64,000 nucleotides of DNA from Mercenaria mercenaria (taxonomy: Eukaryota; Mollusca; Bivalvia; Venerida; Veneridae). Where the stretch lies: NCBI RefSeq assembly GCF_021730395.1, contig NC_069371.1, forward strand, positions 49,734,001 to 49,798,000, given 5' to 3'. The position numbers and the translations under genes were made by a program. The notes below the pieces were generated by a model, which was not told the DNA's origin, made no database searches, and saw only the letters and a list, made by a program, of their open reading frames with translations. Positions 44,901 to 53,600 of this stretch are shown in pieces. Position 1 is the first letter of the stretch, and every line of letters begins with the position of its first letter.

Positions 44901-46941
44901 CTAACACGTTACAAAGGATTTTTAAGTACATCCTTGATGACATGCATTAAATATTTGCCCGTTTTCAATCGGTTTCTTTTCCAGCGCGCCGCTATGCCGT
45001 TTGACGCCATGACGTAATAATTGTGACGCCAGAACAGTGATTTGTTGTATAATAATACACTGTTTTCTGCCTTCTTTGTTTAAAAGGAAAATGAATCGGA
45101 TCGTGTTAGAATAATGTTTAGTAATGGCTTTATTTCACTTCCGCGATATCAAACATGTGATAAAGAAAAATAACACCAAGAATTACAAAAAAAATGCAAA
45201 TAGTTCCTCCGATACATTGGCGATGACAATTTTGTTTAAGGCTACTTTTTATTAATAATATGCAAACCTTGTTACTAAATGCTACAACAAAAGGTGATTG
45301 ATTTCGTGCTTCGATATAAATAGATAAATGTGGTTGAAATTGAAACTGAAGGTTGATTTCAGTACAGGAAAGACACGTAGAAATGTAGCAAATATAGCAA
45401 TCAAGCATCAGTTAACTTGAAATGACTTAGCAAAAAATCTAAACTCTTTTAGCTCTTCGGTCGAGTAATGACAAGGCGAGCTTTTGTGATCGCCCTTCGT
45501 CCGTCGAACGTGTTTCAATTGCGTGTGAACGCGATAGAGACCACATTTTGAAAGTCAATTTTAGTCAAACCTGTACAATGATATCTCGGTTCCTTTCGAA
45601 AATTAGCCGGATCCCATCATAGATTTCACAGTTATGACCCCTTAAAGGGCCAAACTTGTGAACACTATAGAAACCAAATTTTCAAAACCATTTCAATTAA
45701 ACTTGCACAAAATTTGTACTTACATAATATCTTGGTTCCTTTTGAAAACTGGCAAGATTATATCATAGGTTCCAGAGTTATGGCCACTTAAATTGCAAAT
45801 GTTGGCTTTTGCAGCCATATGGAAACTTCATTTATGGTTTGATTTGGTACAAACTTGCACAATATCTTTAATAACAATAGATAGAGAGCTCTCATTTATC
45901 ACCCGACCTATATGAAACTTGGTCAGATTTCTCATCTTGAGGAATTAGGCCATGATTCAAACTGGTTTATTTGGGAAACTAGGTCACCCGCCTAAAGACT
46001 GACACCCAGACTTGGCGAAAAAACCCTAGAGGCCATATTTAGGACCCTATCTTTATGGAACTTGGTCATAATGTTTAACATTCTGATGATTCCTAGGCCA
46101 AGTTCGAAACTGGGTCATGTTGGATAAAAAGTTAGGTCACGACTCGAATTAAAGGAAAAGCATGTGACACTGTGAAAAACACATTAATGACCCAGTATTC
46201 ATGAAACTTGGTCAAAGTGATTATCTTAATGATTCCAAGTTTAACAGTTGAGCGATATAGAGTCTTCATGACCCTTTTGTTTGTTACAAATGATCAAATC
46301 CTGTAATTCGCCTTGAGCGCAATGCAAATATGGGTTAAATTTCCTCCTCGATTTTTCTTAAATGACAGCGTTGTAAAGAGAAGATATCTAATCACTTTGA
46401 ATAATGAATGTTTTTCTCAATCAAGAAACATTATGTTAACCATCGGGATATTTGGCATGTTTCCCGGAAAACTATTGGTTAAGAAAGAAAAAGGTCTTAT
46501 TATTTCAAATGAAAATCATTTTCTATAATTGAGTATATAGAAGTATGTAGATTTTTTTCTGATGACGTTACTACAGAATGGCTTAATTATTTGTTAACAT
46601 TTTGCAAATACATGAAATCACCATAATACCTTTCACCCGTAAACTTGAGGTAACTCCTTTAATGTTTACAGCGCCAATTCCTTTCAGAATTTTTTTATTT
46701 ACATATTCCAGGGCTACGAATGCAGAATAACATTCCAAGACCACTACTAGAATTCTTAAAGAACGCAGAAGAGGACCAGACACCGCCAGTACATCCCGAT
46801 AGGCTCTCAGTCAACATTGAAATTAAATATGACGGTGGAGAAATTTGTTGCGAAGATATAAAGCAGAAATATGAGAAAAAAATAAAAACTGAAATTCTTA
46901 AAGACATGGTGAAGAAAAGGAAACTCAATGAAGAAGAATAA
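35155..46941 (+). CDS. ParB/sulfiredoxin-like domain protein, eight exons
   Basis: Exons: 35155-35318, 35538-35651, 37381-37642, 38148-38250, 39677-39772, 40405-40545, 42664-42889, 46712-46941 (stop TAA). All introns are GT-AG, and phases agree at every junction except the first. An ATG at 35158 would give about 443 residues. Residues ~92-213 follow the ParB N-domain order: box 1 VDLKQLNHCPDKYRVRRIRQ with SMVIDGSMILPTILPVIL, box 2 YVVGGNHMLVALREL (ParB has GxRRxxA here), and box 3 VFVGVTDDEIRSIANTHN (ParB: DEEA...EN). Classical ParB arginines and catalytic contacts are replaced, so CTP or DNA binding cannot be assumed. The rest is helical and charged, ending in the basic MVKKRKLNEEE, a possible nuclear signal. 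The first junction is off by one base after an eight-A run (35301-35308): an assembly error, or a disabled gene. Family call is from motif order only. Confidence 0.7.
35936..35970. repeat. Poly-T run
   Basis: About 34 uninterrupted T residues in intron 2 of the ParB-like gene. A tract of this kind is a known site of assembly length error. Confidence 0.9.
36430..36730 (+). repeat. Isolated unit(s) of the 162-bp repeat family
   Basis: TTTGACTACGTCAAGGGTCATAA, GCACAACTTCGCATGCTGAA, TTCTTGCATGGTTTCATGACTC and ATACTTTTGAGGTACATGGGACACAA match the unit at 380-1003 in order and orientation. It lies in intron 2 of the ParB-like gene. The rest of that intron (36731-37380) shows nothing recognisable. 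Confidence 0.65.
38425..39540 (+). repeat. Tandem-repeat element, ~145 bp unit, eight copies, dimeric
   Basis: It starts with a CTCCCCCTCCCC...TTGGGGAGACA hairpin and CTGTCCGTCCGTACGTC. CATTTCCGATCAATAACT or CATTTCCGGTCAGTAACT then recurs near 38505, 38643, 38788, 38933, 39077, 39222, 39366 and 39510. GATC-type and GGTC-type units largely alternate, pointing to a ~290 bp dimer as the unit of spread. The element ends about 140 bp before exon 39677-39772. Confidence 0.85.
39785..39936. mobile_element. Palindromic MITE, truncated left arm
   Basis: The right arm is intact (TTAGCGAACAGCATGGATCC...CCATGGCACGGCTC). Only GGATCCATGCTGTTC and AAAGC remain of the left arm. It starts 12 nt after the donor site of exon 39677-39772. 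Full copies of the family are at 40594-40830, 54852-55060 and 61780-61991. Confidence 0.8.
40594..40830. mobile_element. Palindromic MITE, near-perfect ~237 bp hairpin
   Basis: AGCCGTGCCATGGGAAAACC at the left is inverted as GGTTTTCCCATGGCACGGCT at the right. Inside, GACCAGCATGGATCCAGACC/CCTGCGCATCCGCGCAGTC pairs with its inverse around a short CCAATTCCAATAGGCTTT centre. It is non-coding and lies in intron 6 of the ParB-like gene, about 50 bp after the donor at 40546. Confidence 0.88.
40935..41240 (+). repeat. Repeat element with hairpin and GTCCGTCC stem, short copy
   Basis: It starts TTAACTCACTTGAGCC and GAGTGAGCTATTGTGACC, then GGCGTCCGTCCATCCGTCCG, the same head design as 43028-44560 and 31027-33345, followed by about one unit of body. 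Confidence 0.65.
41410..41800 (+). repeat. Direct repeat, first copy (pairs with ~42208-42600)
   Basis: TATATAAATTCTGT..AAAAT, then a GTATTGTACCTTNTGTATTGTATGCT block, AAAGGGTCATTA.AACAGT.GCTAGATCT and GGATTTTGCAAG, occur in the same order 795 bp downstream. A tandem duplication inside intron 6 of the ParB-like gene is the simplest reading. Confidence 0.65.
42478..42652. mobile_element. Palindromic MITE with CG-rich loop
   Basis: AAAGGGTCATTATAACAGTAGCT at the left faces AGCTACTGTTATAATAACCCT at the right. GTATTCGGCTC.CGTGGATTTTGC pairs with GCAAAATCCACTCGAGCCGAATAC around a GATC..CGGCGCTTGCGCGCC loop. It ends about 12 bp before the acceptor of exon 42664-42889, so it abuts the branch-point and polypyrimidine region. 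The copy at 41660-41760 has only the left half. Confidence 0.8.
43028..44560 (+). repeat. Tandem-repeat element, ~145 bp unit, about nine copies
   Basis: The head TTAGCTCACCTGAGCACGAA forms a hairpin with TGCTCAAAGGTGAGCTTTTG. A GTCGTCCGTCGTCGTCGTCG stem follows, then GTCAAAAACTAGGTCACCAGGTCAAATCAA at 43241, 43386, 43531, 43676, 43821, 43951, 44100, 44246 and 44386. One unit is shortened. The end is GGTGAGCGATACAGGGCCTTCCTGGCCCTA, another small hairpin. It lies in intron 7 of the ParB-like gene. Confidence 0.88.
44750..44900. mobile_element. Palindromic MITE
   Basis: GAAATAATATATCCCATCCAG and TTGAATAAATCATTGTTT at the left are inverted as AACAATGATTTATTCAAG and CTAAATGAGATATATTATTTC at the right. 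The loop is AATTATATCACTAGGGCGCATC. It is about 150 bp and non-coding. Confidence 0.8.
45448..46283 (+). repeat. Repeat element of the hairpin/GTCCGTC family, diverged
   Basis: The head TTTAGCTCTTCGGTCGAGTAA and GGCGAGCTTTTGTGATCGCC is followed by TTCGTCCGTCG. Units carry ATGAAACTTGGTCA and GGTCA(C/T)G near 45910-46230. The end TTGAGCGATATAGAGTCTTCATGACCC parallels the end of 43028-44560. Confidence 0.65.
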
Positions 46942-46959
46942 TTTCATAATTATATTTAT

Positions 46960-48620
46960 TTTTATGCTCTACTCCGTCCGTCCGTCATACCTTTTTTTTC
47001 TGGAGTATAACTTGAAAATACATTTGTGTATTAAACAGGGTTGTTAATAATTACTTGCAATAGTAATGCATTAAATTAGCATTACTTGGAAAAAGATGGC
47101 ATTAAATTAGCATTAGCATTACTCATTTTTATCAAAATAATGCATCAAATTAGCATTACATAGGGTGCATTAGCATTACCATTACCATTACTTTTTGAGA
47201 ATCATTGCATGTTATTATCACATACACTGTTTTTTCATTAAAATCATTTAGTTTACCTAGGTCTAGGTCGTCTACATGAATAGTTAAATACGTGTATGAC
47301 TTCCTTGTATTATATCTGATTTTTTTCTTTACCATTATTTATAAAAAAATAATAAAAAAAAAATAAAAATACCTAATGTTGGAAGTACAGCATGCATGAG
47401 CATTTAAACGTTAGAGAAAGTCAAGTACCTGTTTAATGGCTCCCTAACAGCCTAATTTAACATGACATGTAAAAGCTAGCTGCCTTAAACAGGTCTTAAA
47501 CATCACTATCAATGGCATAGTGTTAATTGATAAAAAGGTGTCAAAAGATAATAGATTCTGTTTGATATTTTGGGTGACAAATCTAATTATGTCACACTTC
47601 TATGGCTATTATAAATATGCACCTTGGAGTTGTCCAAGGTTTTAAATGTATTTTTCAAAATCTTTCAGGTGTACATTGAACAAAAGGCAATTATATCATC
47701 AGACAGTTTATTAAAATCAAACAAAAATCTATTGGAGAACTGCTATAACCTGTATAAATAACAGCATACATGTGTATTATTTTTTTTCCAGTGATACAAA
47801 AAATAATGCCTAAGTAATGCTAAGCATTACTACAACCCTGGTATTAAACCTCGCCAGGGAATAACTCGCTAGCTACGATAGGTATTGTCATGATACTATA
47901 CATATTGTACATATTGTTAGAGGTCAATGCGAGGGTGTGTAGCGACAAGGAACCATAACTCTGAGTGCTCCTACCTTTTATTTTATCTCCCTTTACAGAA
48001 TACCTCCTCCGGTGTATAACCTGAACAGTATGAAAATATTGAATTCAAACTATAGGTATTTATAGAGGTCAGTTATACAGGGAGTGCAGTGACACGTAAT
48101 TATAACTCTGAATTATGAATTTTGAATTATCTTCTTTTATTGAATAACTTGTCCAGTGCTTAACTTGAATGCTTTATATTGTATTGACTTCATACTTAAT
48201 ATATTGAAAGAGGTCAGTTCAGTGATTGGAAGTGCAGTCTAGGAACCATAACCTAAGTGCTCACATTTTTTAATTAATTCGCTTTTTTGAAAACCTTGTC
48301 CAGACTAAGATTTTGACTTTATACTTTACATATTGATACAACTCATTGAGTGAGAAAGAGTGCAGTGTTAAAAGTACAACTCTTGCTGACAACATTTCTT
48401 TTTAACACAGTCCCCATATTGGTGATTTCTAGGTCAAGTTTGAATTTGGGTCATATAGGGTCAGAAACAAGGTCACCCAGTCAAATTACAGAAAAAGCTT
48501 GTTAACACTAGAGGCCACATTTATAAACCTATCTCCGTGAATCTAGTCAGAATGTTTCTGATGACCTTGAGGCCATTTTAAATCTGGGTCATGTGGGGTC
48601 AAAAACTAGGTACCTTCTTT
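46960..48620 (+). repeat. Tandem-repeat element (~150-160 bp units) split by a hAT-like insertion
   Basis: It starts TACTCCGTCCGTCCGTCATACC about 20 bp after the stop of the ParB-like gene. Units contain TATAACTTGA, AGAGGTCA(G/A)T and GGAACCATAACTC (47850-48270). Part of a 145-bp family unit (GGGTCAAAAACTAGGT) closes it near 48600. The element at 47036-47840 is nested in it. Confidence 0.6.
47036..47840. mobile_element. Non-autonomous hAT-like element with 8-bp target duplication
   Basis: It is 805 bp. The left end CAGGGTTGTTAATAATTACT and the inverted right end (CAGGGTTGTAGTAATGCTTA on the minus strand) share CAGGGTTGT and TAAT. It is flanked on both sides by GTATTAAA (47028-47035 and 47841-47848), an 8-bp duplication as hAT transposases make. 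The interior is AT-rich with GCATTA/ACCATT microsatellite-like tracts near both ends and no transposase. Confidence 0.85.
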
Positions 48621-49095
48621 TTATTTTGCAAATTTTAAACAGCTGTTAAATGACAGAGTGAATGATTTATTTGACGTGGAGATTTTCCAGAACATCAGAA
48701 CTTTCAGCCAATTGTTTAGACTGTAGTCAAGAGGTTTGTTTTGAATATTTGACGTAATGGAAATTTTCATCAATTAATTTGTGGTCTGGAAAGTCTTAAA
48801 ACAGAATTGAAGGTCGTCACATCAAAAGGACCATTTTGCAATTACTGTTGTTTTCTTTCTGGCTCATATCTGGGAGGAACAGTTTCTTAAGTGTTTGTAA
48901 AAGTTCAGTCATTGAAAAGACATTATAAACATTAAGACAAAAAATAATAAATTAGTGATTTTTAAAGAATAGTTCCTTCGCCTGTTCGCAAACGAAATGG
49001 CACGAAAATGATGTGAGATATCATTACACAAATGAAAAAGTGTTCGAAACAGTCTATAAATATGAGTAATTAAAAACGTGTCTTCATCAATGTTA
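48621..49095. other. Non-coding stretch
   Basis: No gene or clear repeat boundary found. Confidence 0.4.
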
Positions 49096-49312
49096 ATCTT
49101 TAGCCTGTTGGTGGCAAGTGATTCTGCCTTTGCGATTAGAGCAGACCAAGACCAGTCTTCACATGCGTGCAGGGTCATCATGGTTTGCAATGTTTGCTAT
49201 TCAGTCAGTAAATTTTTTCCTGACCACCCGGCCTTCGATTAATAAATGGAATTACCCACATTGAATGATGGACTAGTCAATTTAAGAAATTTAGCGGGGT
49301 AAAGGTTAAGTC
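49096..49312 (+). repeat. Interspersed repeat, copy 1
   Basis: TTTAGCCTGTTGGTGGCAAG, GATTCTGCCTTTGCGA, AGCAGACCAAGACCAG, CTATTCAGTCAGTA, GATTAATAAATGGAAT and TTGAATGATGGACTAGTC match 57930-58134 in order and orientation. Non-coding and of unknown class. Confidence 0.75.
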
Positions 49313-50060
49313 ATATAGGAAACCAGACATACTGGAATTTTTTTTTTTATAAAATAGATGAAAAAGTACGCTTCTCTTTACGTATCTATTATTGACTAAC
49401 TGTAGCTTTAATTACCAGTGTTGTTCAATTTTTTTGTTTTTTTTTCTTTATTTTTTAGTTTTCCAGTTTTTTAAGATGCTCTTATTGACTCATAGTTGTT
49501 ATTGTATAATAATATATGTTATTCTGTTTTTCCAAATTTTCCATTCTGTTTCAGATAACATCTTGCTAATCTGTCTGTTTTCATTATATCTAAAAATACA
49601 GCACATTCTAAAGCTACTCGCCCACAGTTTGGTTGATATTTTTAAACATGTTCATTCTCACCAAATTTGGCATGCACACTGAAAAATGATTAAGTGGGTG
49701 AAAATAAAACTTTGACATTCGATTTGGTAAAAATGCAAGAAGAATGTATATTTTCTGCATTATTTTAAAAGCAACGGTTTACTACCTTCTGCACAATATC
49801 TTTGGTTATTTATAAGAATATATTGAGAAAAAAAAGTTATATCAATAAGTTTGTACTACAAATCACTTTCAGAGTACTCACTTTTTATGGAGTTTTGAGA
49901 GAAACTATTTTTCGCCTTAAATGTGTGGGTTAGTCCCTTTAAAGCGTCACTGGTGTTGACATATTTAAACAACTTGACCAAGTTCACATTTAAAGGTAGT
50001 CAGGTTTTTTCACCAAAAGAATCCATATCCATGTGTACCAAAGTTTCTCTCTGTGATCTG
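49313..50060. other. Non-coding stretch upstream of the receptor exons
   Basis: AT-rich with a T-rich tract at 49430-49480. The missing 5' exons of the receptor gene should lie in this general area or further left, but I could not identify one with a signal peptide and matching splice phase. Confidence 0.4.
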
Positions 50061-50340
50061 CATATTGTCGCGCTGTCATGTGTCGCGCCTGTAACACCAA
50101 ATATCGAGTGTCGCGTCGCACTGTCTTGTGTTGCGTCAAATTGTGTCGTATCGTGTTTCGTGTCACATTGTCGTTAATCGTATCGAGTGAGGCATCATGT
50201 GTCGCGTTCCAAGGGCGACACACGACACTCAACACGAATCTCGCCGCGACACATGACAGTAAAACGCTACACACGGCATGCGAAGTAACAAACGATGTTA
50301 TGTCGCGCAAATGTCGCGGAGTTGTCGTGTGTCTAACAGT
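50061..50340. repeat. TGTCGCG-rich short-repeat element, partly inverted
   Basis: The plus strand is dense in TGTCGCG / GTGTCGTGT variants from 50066 to 50190. These then appear inverted (CGACACACGACACTCAACAC, CGCGACACATGACA) from 50214 to 50255, and revert to TGTCGCG at 50300. Very CpG-rich for this window. It is probably a small foldback-type element. Confidence 0.55.
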
Positions 50341-50682
50341 GTCCCAGTTAATTAGTCACACAATGAAGTAACAAAGAACTATTCACAAAAATTCTACCAA
50401 ATTTATCATTTTCCAATATGAAAACTTGCTTTAAGATCTTCTATTTCCAGATCAGTACACCAAAAACACACACACACACACACACACAAACACGATCCTA
50501 TTTTTTACTTGCTGTATTTTCTAAGTATATTCTGAAAAATTGGGGCTTTGTCGAATTCTACATTCTAGAAAACATTTTGACCCGAAAACGCAGAAATACC
50601 TTTATAAACAAATAACACAATTTAGGAGAATATGTACCTAATTATACTGTATCTTTCATTGTAGTATTTTTACTATTTTCAG

Positions 50683-53600
50683 TGGTTGAAGTACCTGAAC
50701 TACGCCACGTGTCTCTATATAACATTGATATCACGTGCAACGTACACGCTAAAGACAAGTTCACGTACCATATTCAAGAACAAACTGATAAAACATATTC
50801 TGTAAATACAACAGGTAAGACCCAAAACTTTCATGAGAAGGAAGTTAATTGGTGAATACTTCAAATTCGTAATAAGACGATGGTAATCTGTTTCCCACTT
50901 GTAAACTGCAAACGACAACTGTACTTTAATGTTTGAATAATATTGTTGGAATATAGATGTAATGTATGTTCTTTTCATGTTAAAACATTTGCAGAATCCC
51001 GAAGGATTGCTTGGTGCTCGAGCCCCTAGGACTCGGTTACCAGCATATCCCTTGGGATTCTGTAGATGCTATGACACGAAATGAATATGCGCTAATGCTA
51101 TTATAGTATAAAACACGTAAATTACCCATCAACGTTATCACATGCCTGTTAAATGCATATGAATGTCAGCGTTGTTTCATCACGCTGACGCGATTTTCTT
51201 ATAGATTATCCTTTATGGGGCCGTAATACGTTTATGCTTTGCCACTCAATGCGGATGAATGTAGGACGTTTTGGCCAGCGGACGTTTCGGCCCGGGCGTT
51301 TCAGCCTAGGATTTTTTGGCCTAGGATGTTTTGGCCAGACAAATTTTTGGGATAGGATGTTTTGGCCAAATTAAATTTTATTTCCGTAACATGCAAAATA
51401 TGGTCTTGAATAACTATTAAAAACGGTGAATATGTAATTTGAGGAAGAAGTTAATAGTGGATCATTTAAATAGAAAATTGATAAAAAAGTGTATATGAAA
51501 ATATGTTTCCAAAACAAAAATGTGCTTTTTTTAAATCCTTAATAGTGTTATGTTTGTTGTAAATGGCAAATATTTTCACAAAAAAAGATTTTGAAAAATA
51601 AAGTAACATGAGTTGGTTTTATTATCTGTTTAATTTGTTCAATTATACATTAACATTCTTTAGACTAATCTCCAGACCATATTTTGCATGTCAGGAACCA
51701 CAATTTATTTTTGGCCCAAACGTCCTATCCAGAAAATTTGCCTGGCCAAAACATCCTAGGCCAAAACGTCCGTGGCTAAAACGTCCGTCCACCAATGCGG
51801 ATACATATGTTTGAAAGTGTGTTGTAAGAGCGCGAGAAAACGAGTAACCTTTTGTTTGCACCCGCTTACTCTCCTTTACATACTGCAATATAGATTATTG
51901 ACGTTTATACAATTATTCCCAACAGAGAAATACAAGTTGTCATGTATTGTTGATAAATGATCACTTGTATATCATTTAACACAACATTAAATAACATAAT
52001 ATTCAATAACGTAACATTTTAGAGAATTCTAACATTGGTGTAAACAACGGCACAGCAACAATCGACCGTTCCACGGAGACAGACGAGGAAGAAGTGGAAT
52101 ATGGTAAGACAGCAAATATTATTTTTATGCTAAAGTGTTTTTATGGTAAGATAGCTTTAGCAAAAACCTGTGACCTTGCCCGTGGACTTACAGACACAAA
52201 AAACAATAAAGGTGATCTACTTCGTAAGTCCAATTAAGTTTTTACGTTTGAAGGTTCTGGTTCAAGTGGTTTTCAAGTTACCTTGCAGCAGTTGGTTTCA
52301 ATGTTCAGATCCCCGTGACCATGACCTTTGACTTATTTACCCAAAAACCAAAAGAAATCAACCCCTTTAATTATTAGTTATTAAGCGGAAACTGTTTTCA
52401 AGGTTAAAACCCCTGTGATATTTGACTTACTGACCCCCAAAACATAAAATGATACTCTGTTTTTTGTAAGTCCAATCTTTGAATATTCTGGGTCAAGCGG
52501 TTCTCTAGTTATTAGGCAAAAACATTCATTTTACTGTCAGACCGATGTACCGGGGGCCTACCGACCTACCGAGCGACCGACAGGTGCAAAGCAATATACG
52601 TACCCCTTAGTTCTTAAAAGAGGGTGGGGCATTATTAATGCGGTTATGGATCGAGAGTGGTCACGACCACAGGTAGAGTCTCAAGAAATATTTGAAGAGA
52701 TAAGGATCGCGGATAGAAGCGCTTTCTAGAATTTGCATGGAAATGTCTTTTTTTCCGTTATAACTTTGACTGCTTTTGCAAGTTGCTCAATAACTCAGAA
52801 TATATAGTCAAACTTAATTAATGTATAATCCAGTTTCTCATTTTCTGGCTTGTCAAACACAAACCATAGATTTGTTCCCTTTTTCTATTGCTATTATTAT
52901 TATTATTATTATTATTATTATCATTATTGTTATCATTACTATTATCATTATCATTATTATCATCATCATCATCATCATTATTATAATTATTATTGTTTAT
53001 ATTCCAGTGATGTACATTGGTCTGGCTGTTGGCGTTTTAGTCATCATCGTCATTATCATCATAGCGGTCATTTACATCAGGTACGATATTTTTAAGGGGG
53101 TATATCTGCGACGCTTTTATGCATTCTCATATAGGTAAAATTTGGTAAAACGTGATGAAAAATAACAAAAGCTAAACACGAAAACAAAACTTGAATAGCA
53201 TCTATGTTATAATTAGAAAGTTCTTCTTAAAACCGCCATCGGCTATTTCTCATATGGTCACAATAAATTATTGTAAACAATTTAAACATAAATTATCAGC
53301 ATTTAGTATTCTTATTCCATACGTATAATAAAACAAATATAAAGTGAAAAACAAAAGAAAATATTAACAGGGTATGGTCAATAACCTGTCATCCATCAAA
53401 GGGTTTTGAAATTACTCAGCACGCAAGATGCAGAGGTCAAGAACACAGTTGTAGGTCAAATGTTGACAATGTTTATTTCGTGTCTGGTCCATAACTCTGC
53501 TACCTATCAAGACAGTGTGAAATATTTAGCACAAATGCCCTCGTAGTCTGTCGACGTGTAGTTCACTATATATAGCTATTATGTCGAGGTCACACTTGGT

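Noticed and set aside
52821-53138. 105-residue poly-isoleucine protein
   Set aside because: Most of it is an intronic microsatellite read through a splice acceptor; only 53008-53080 is treated as coding.
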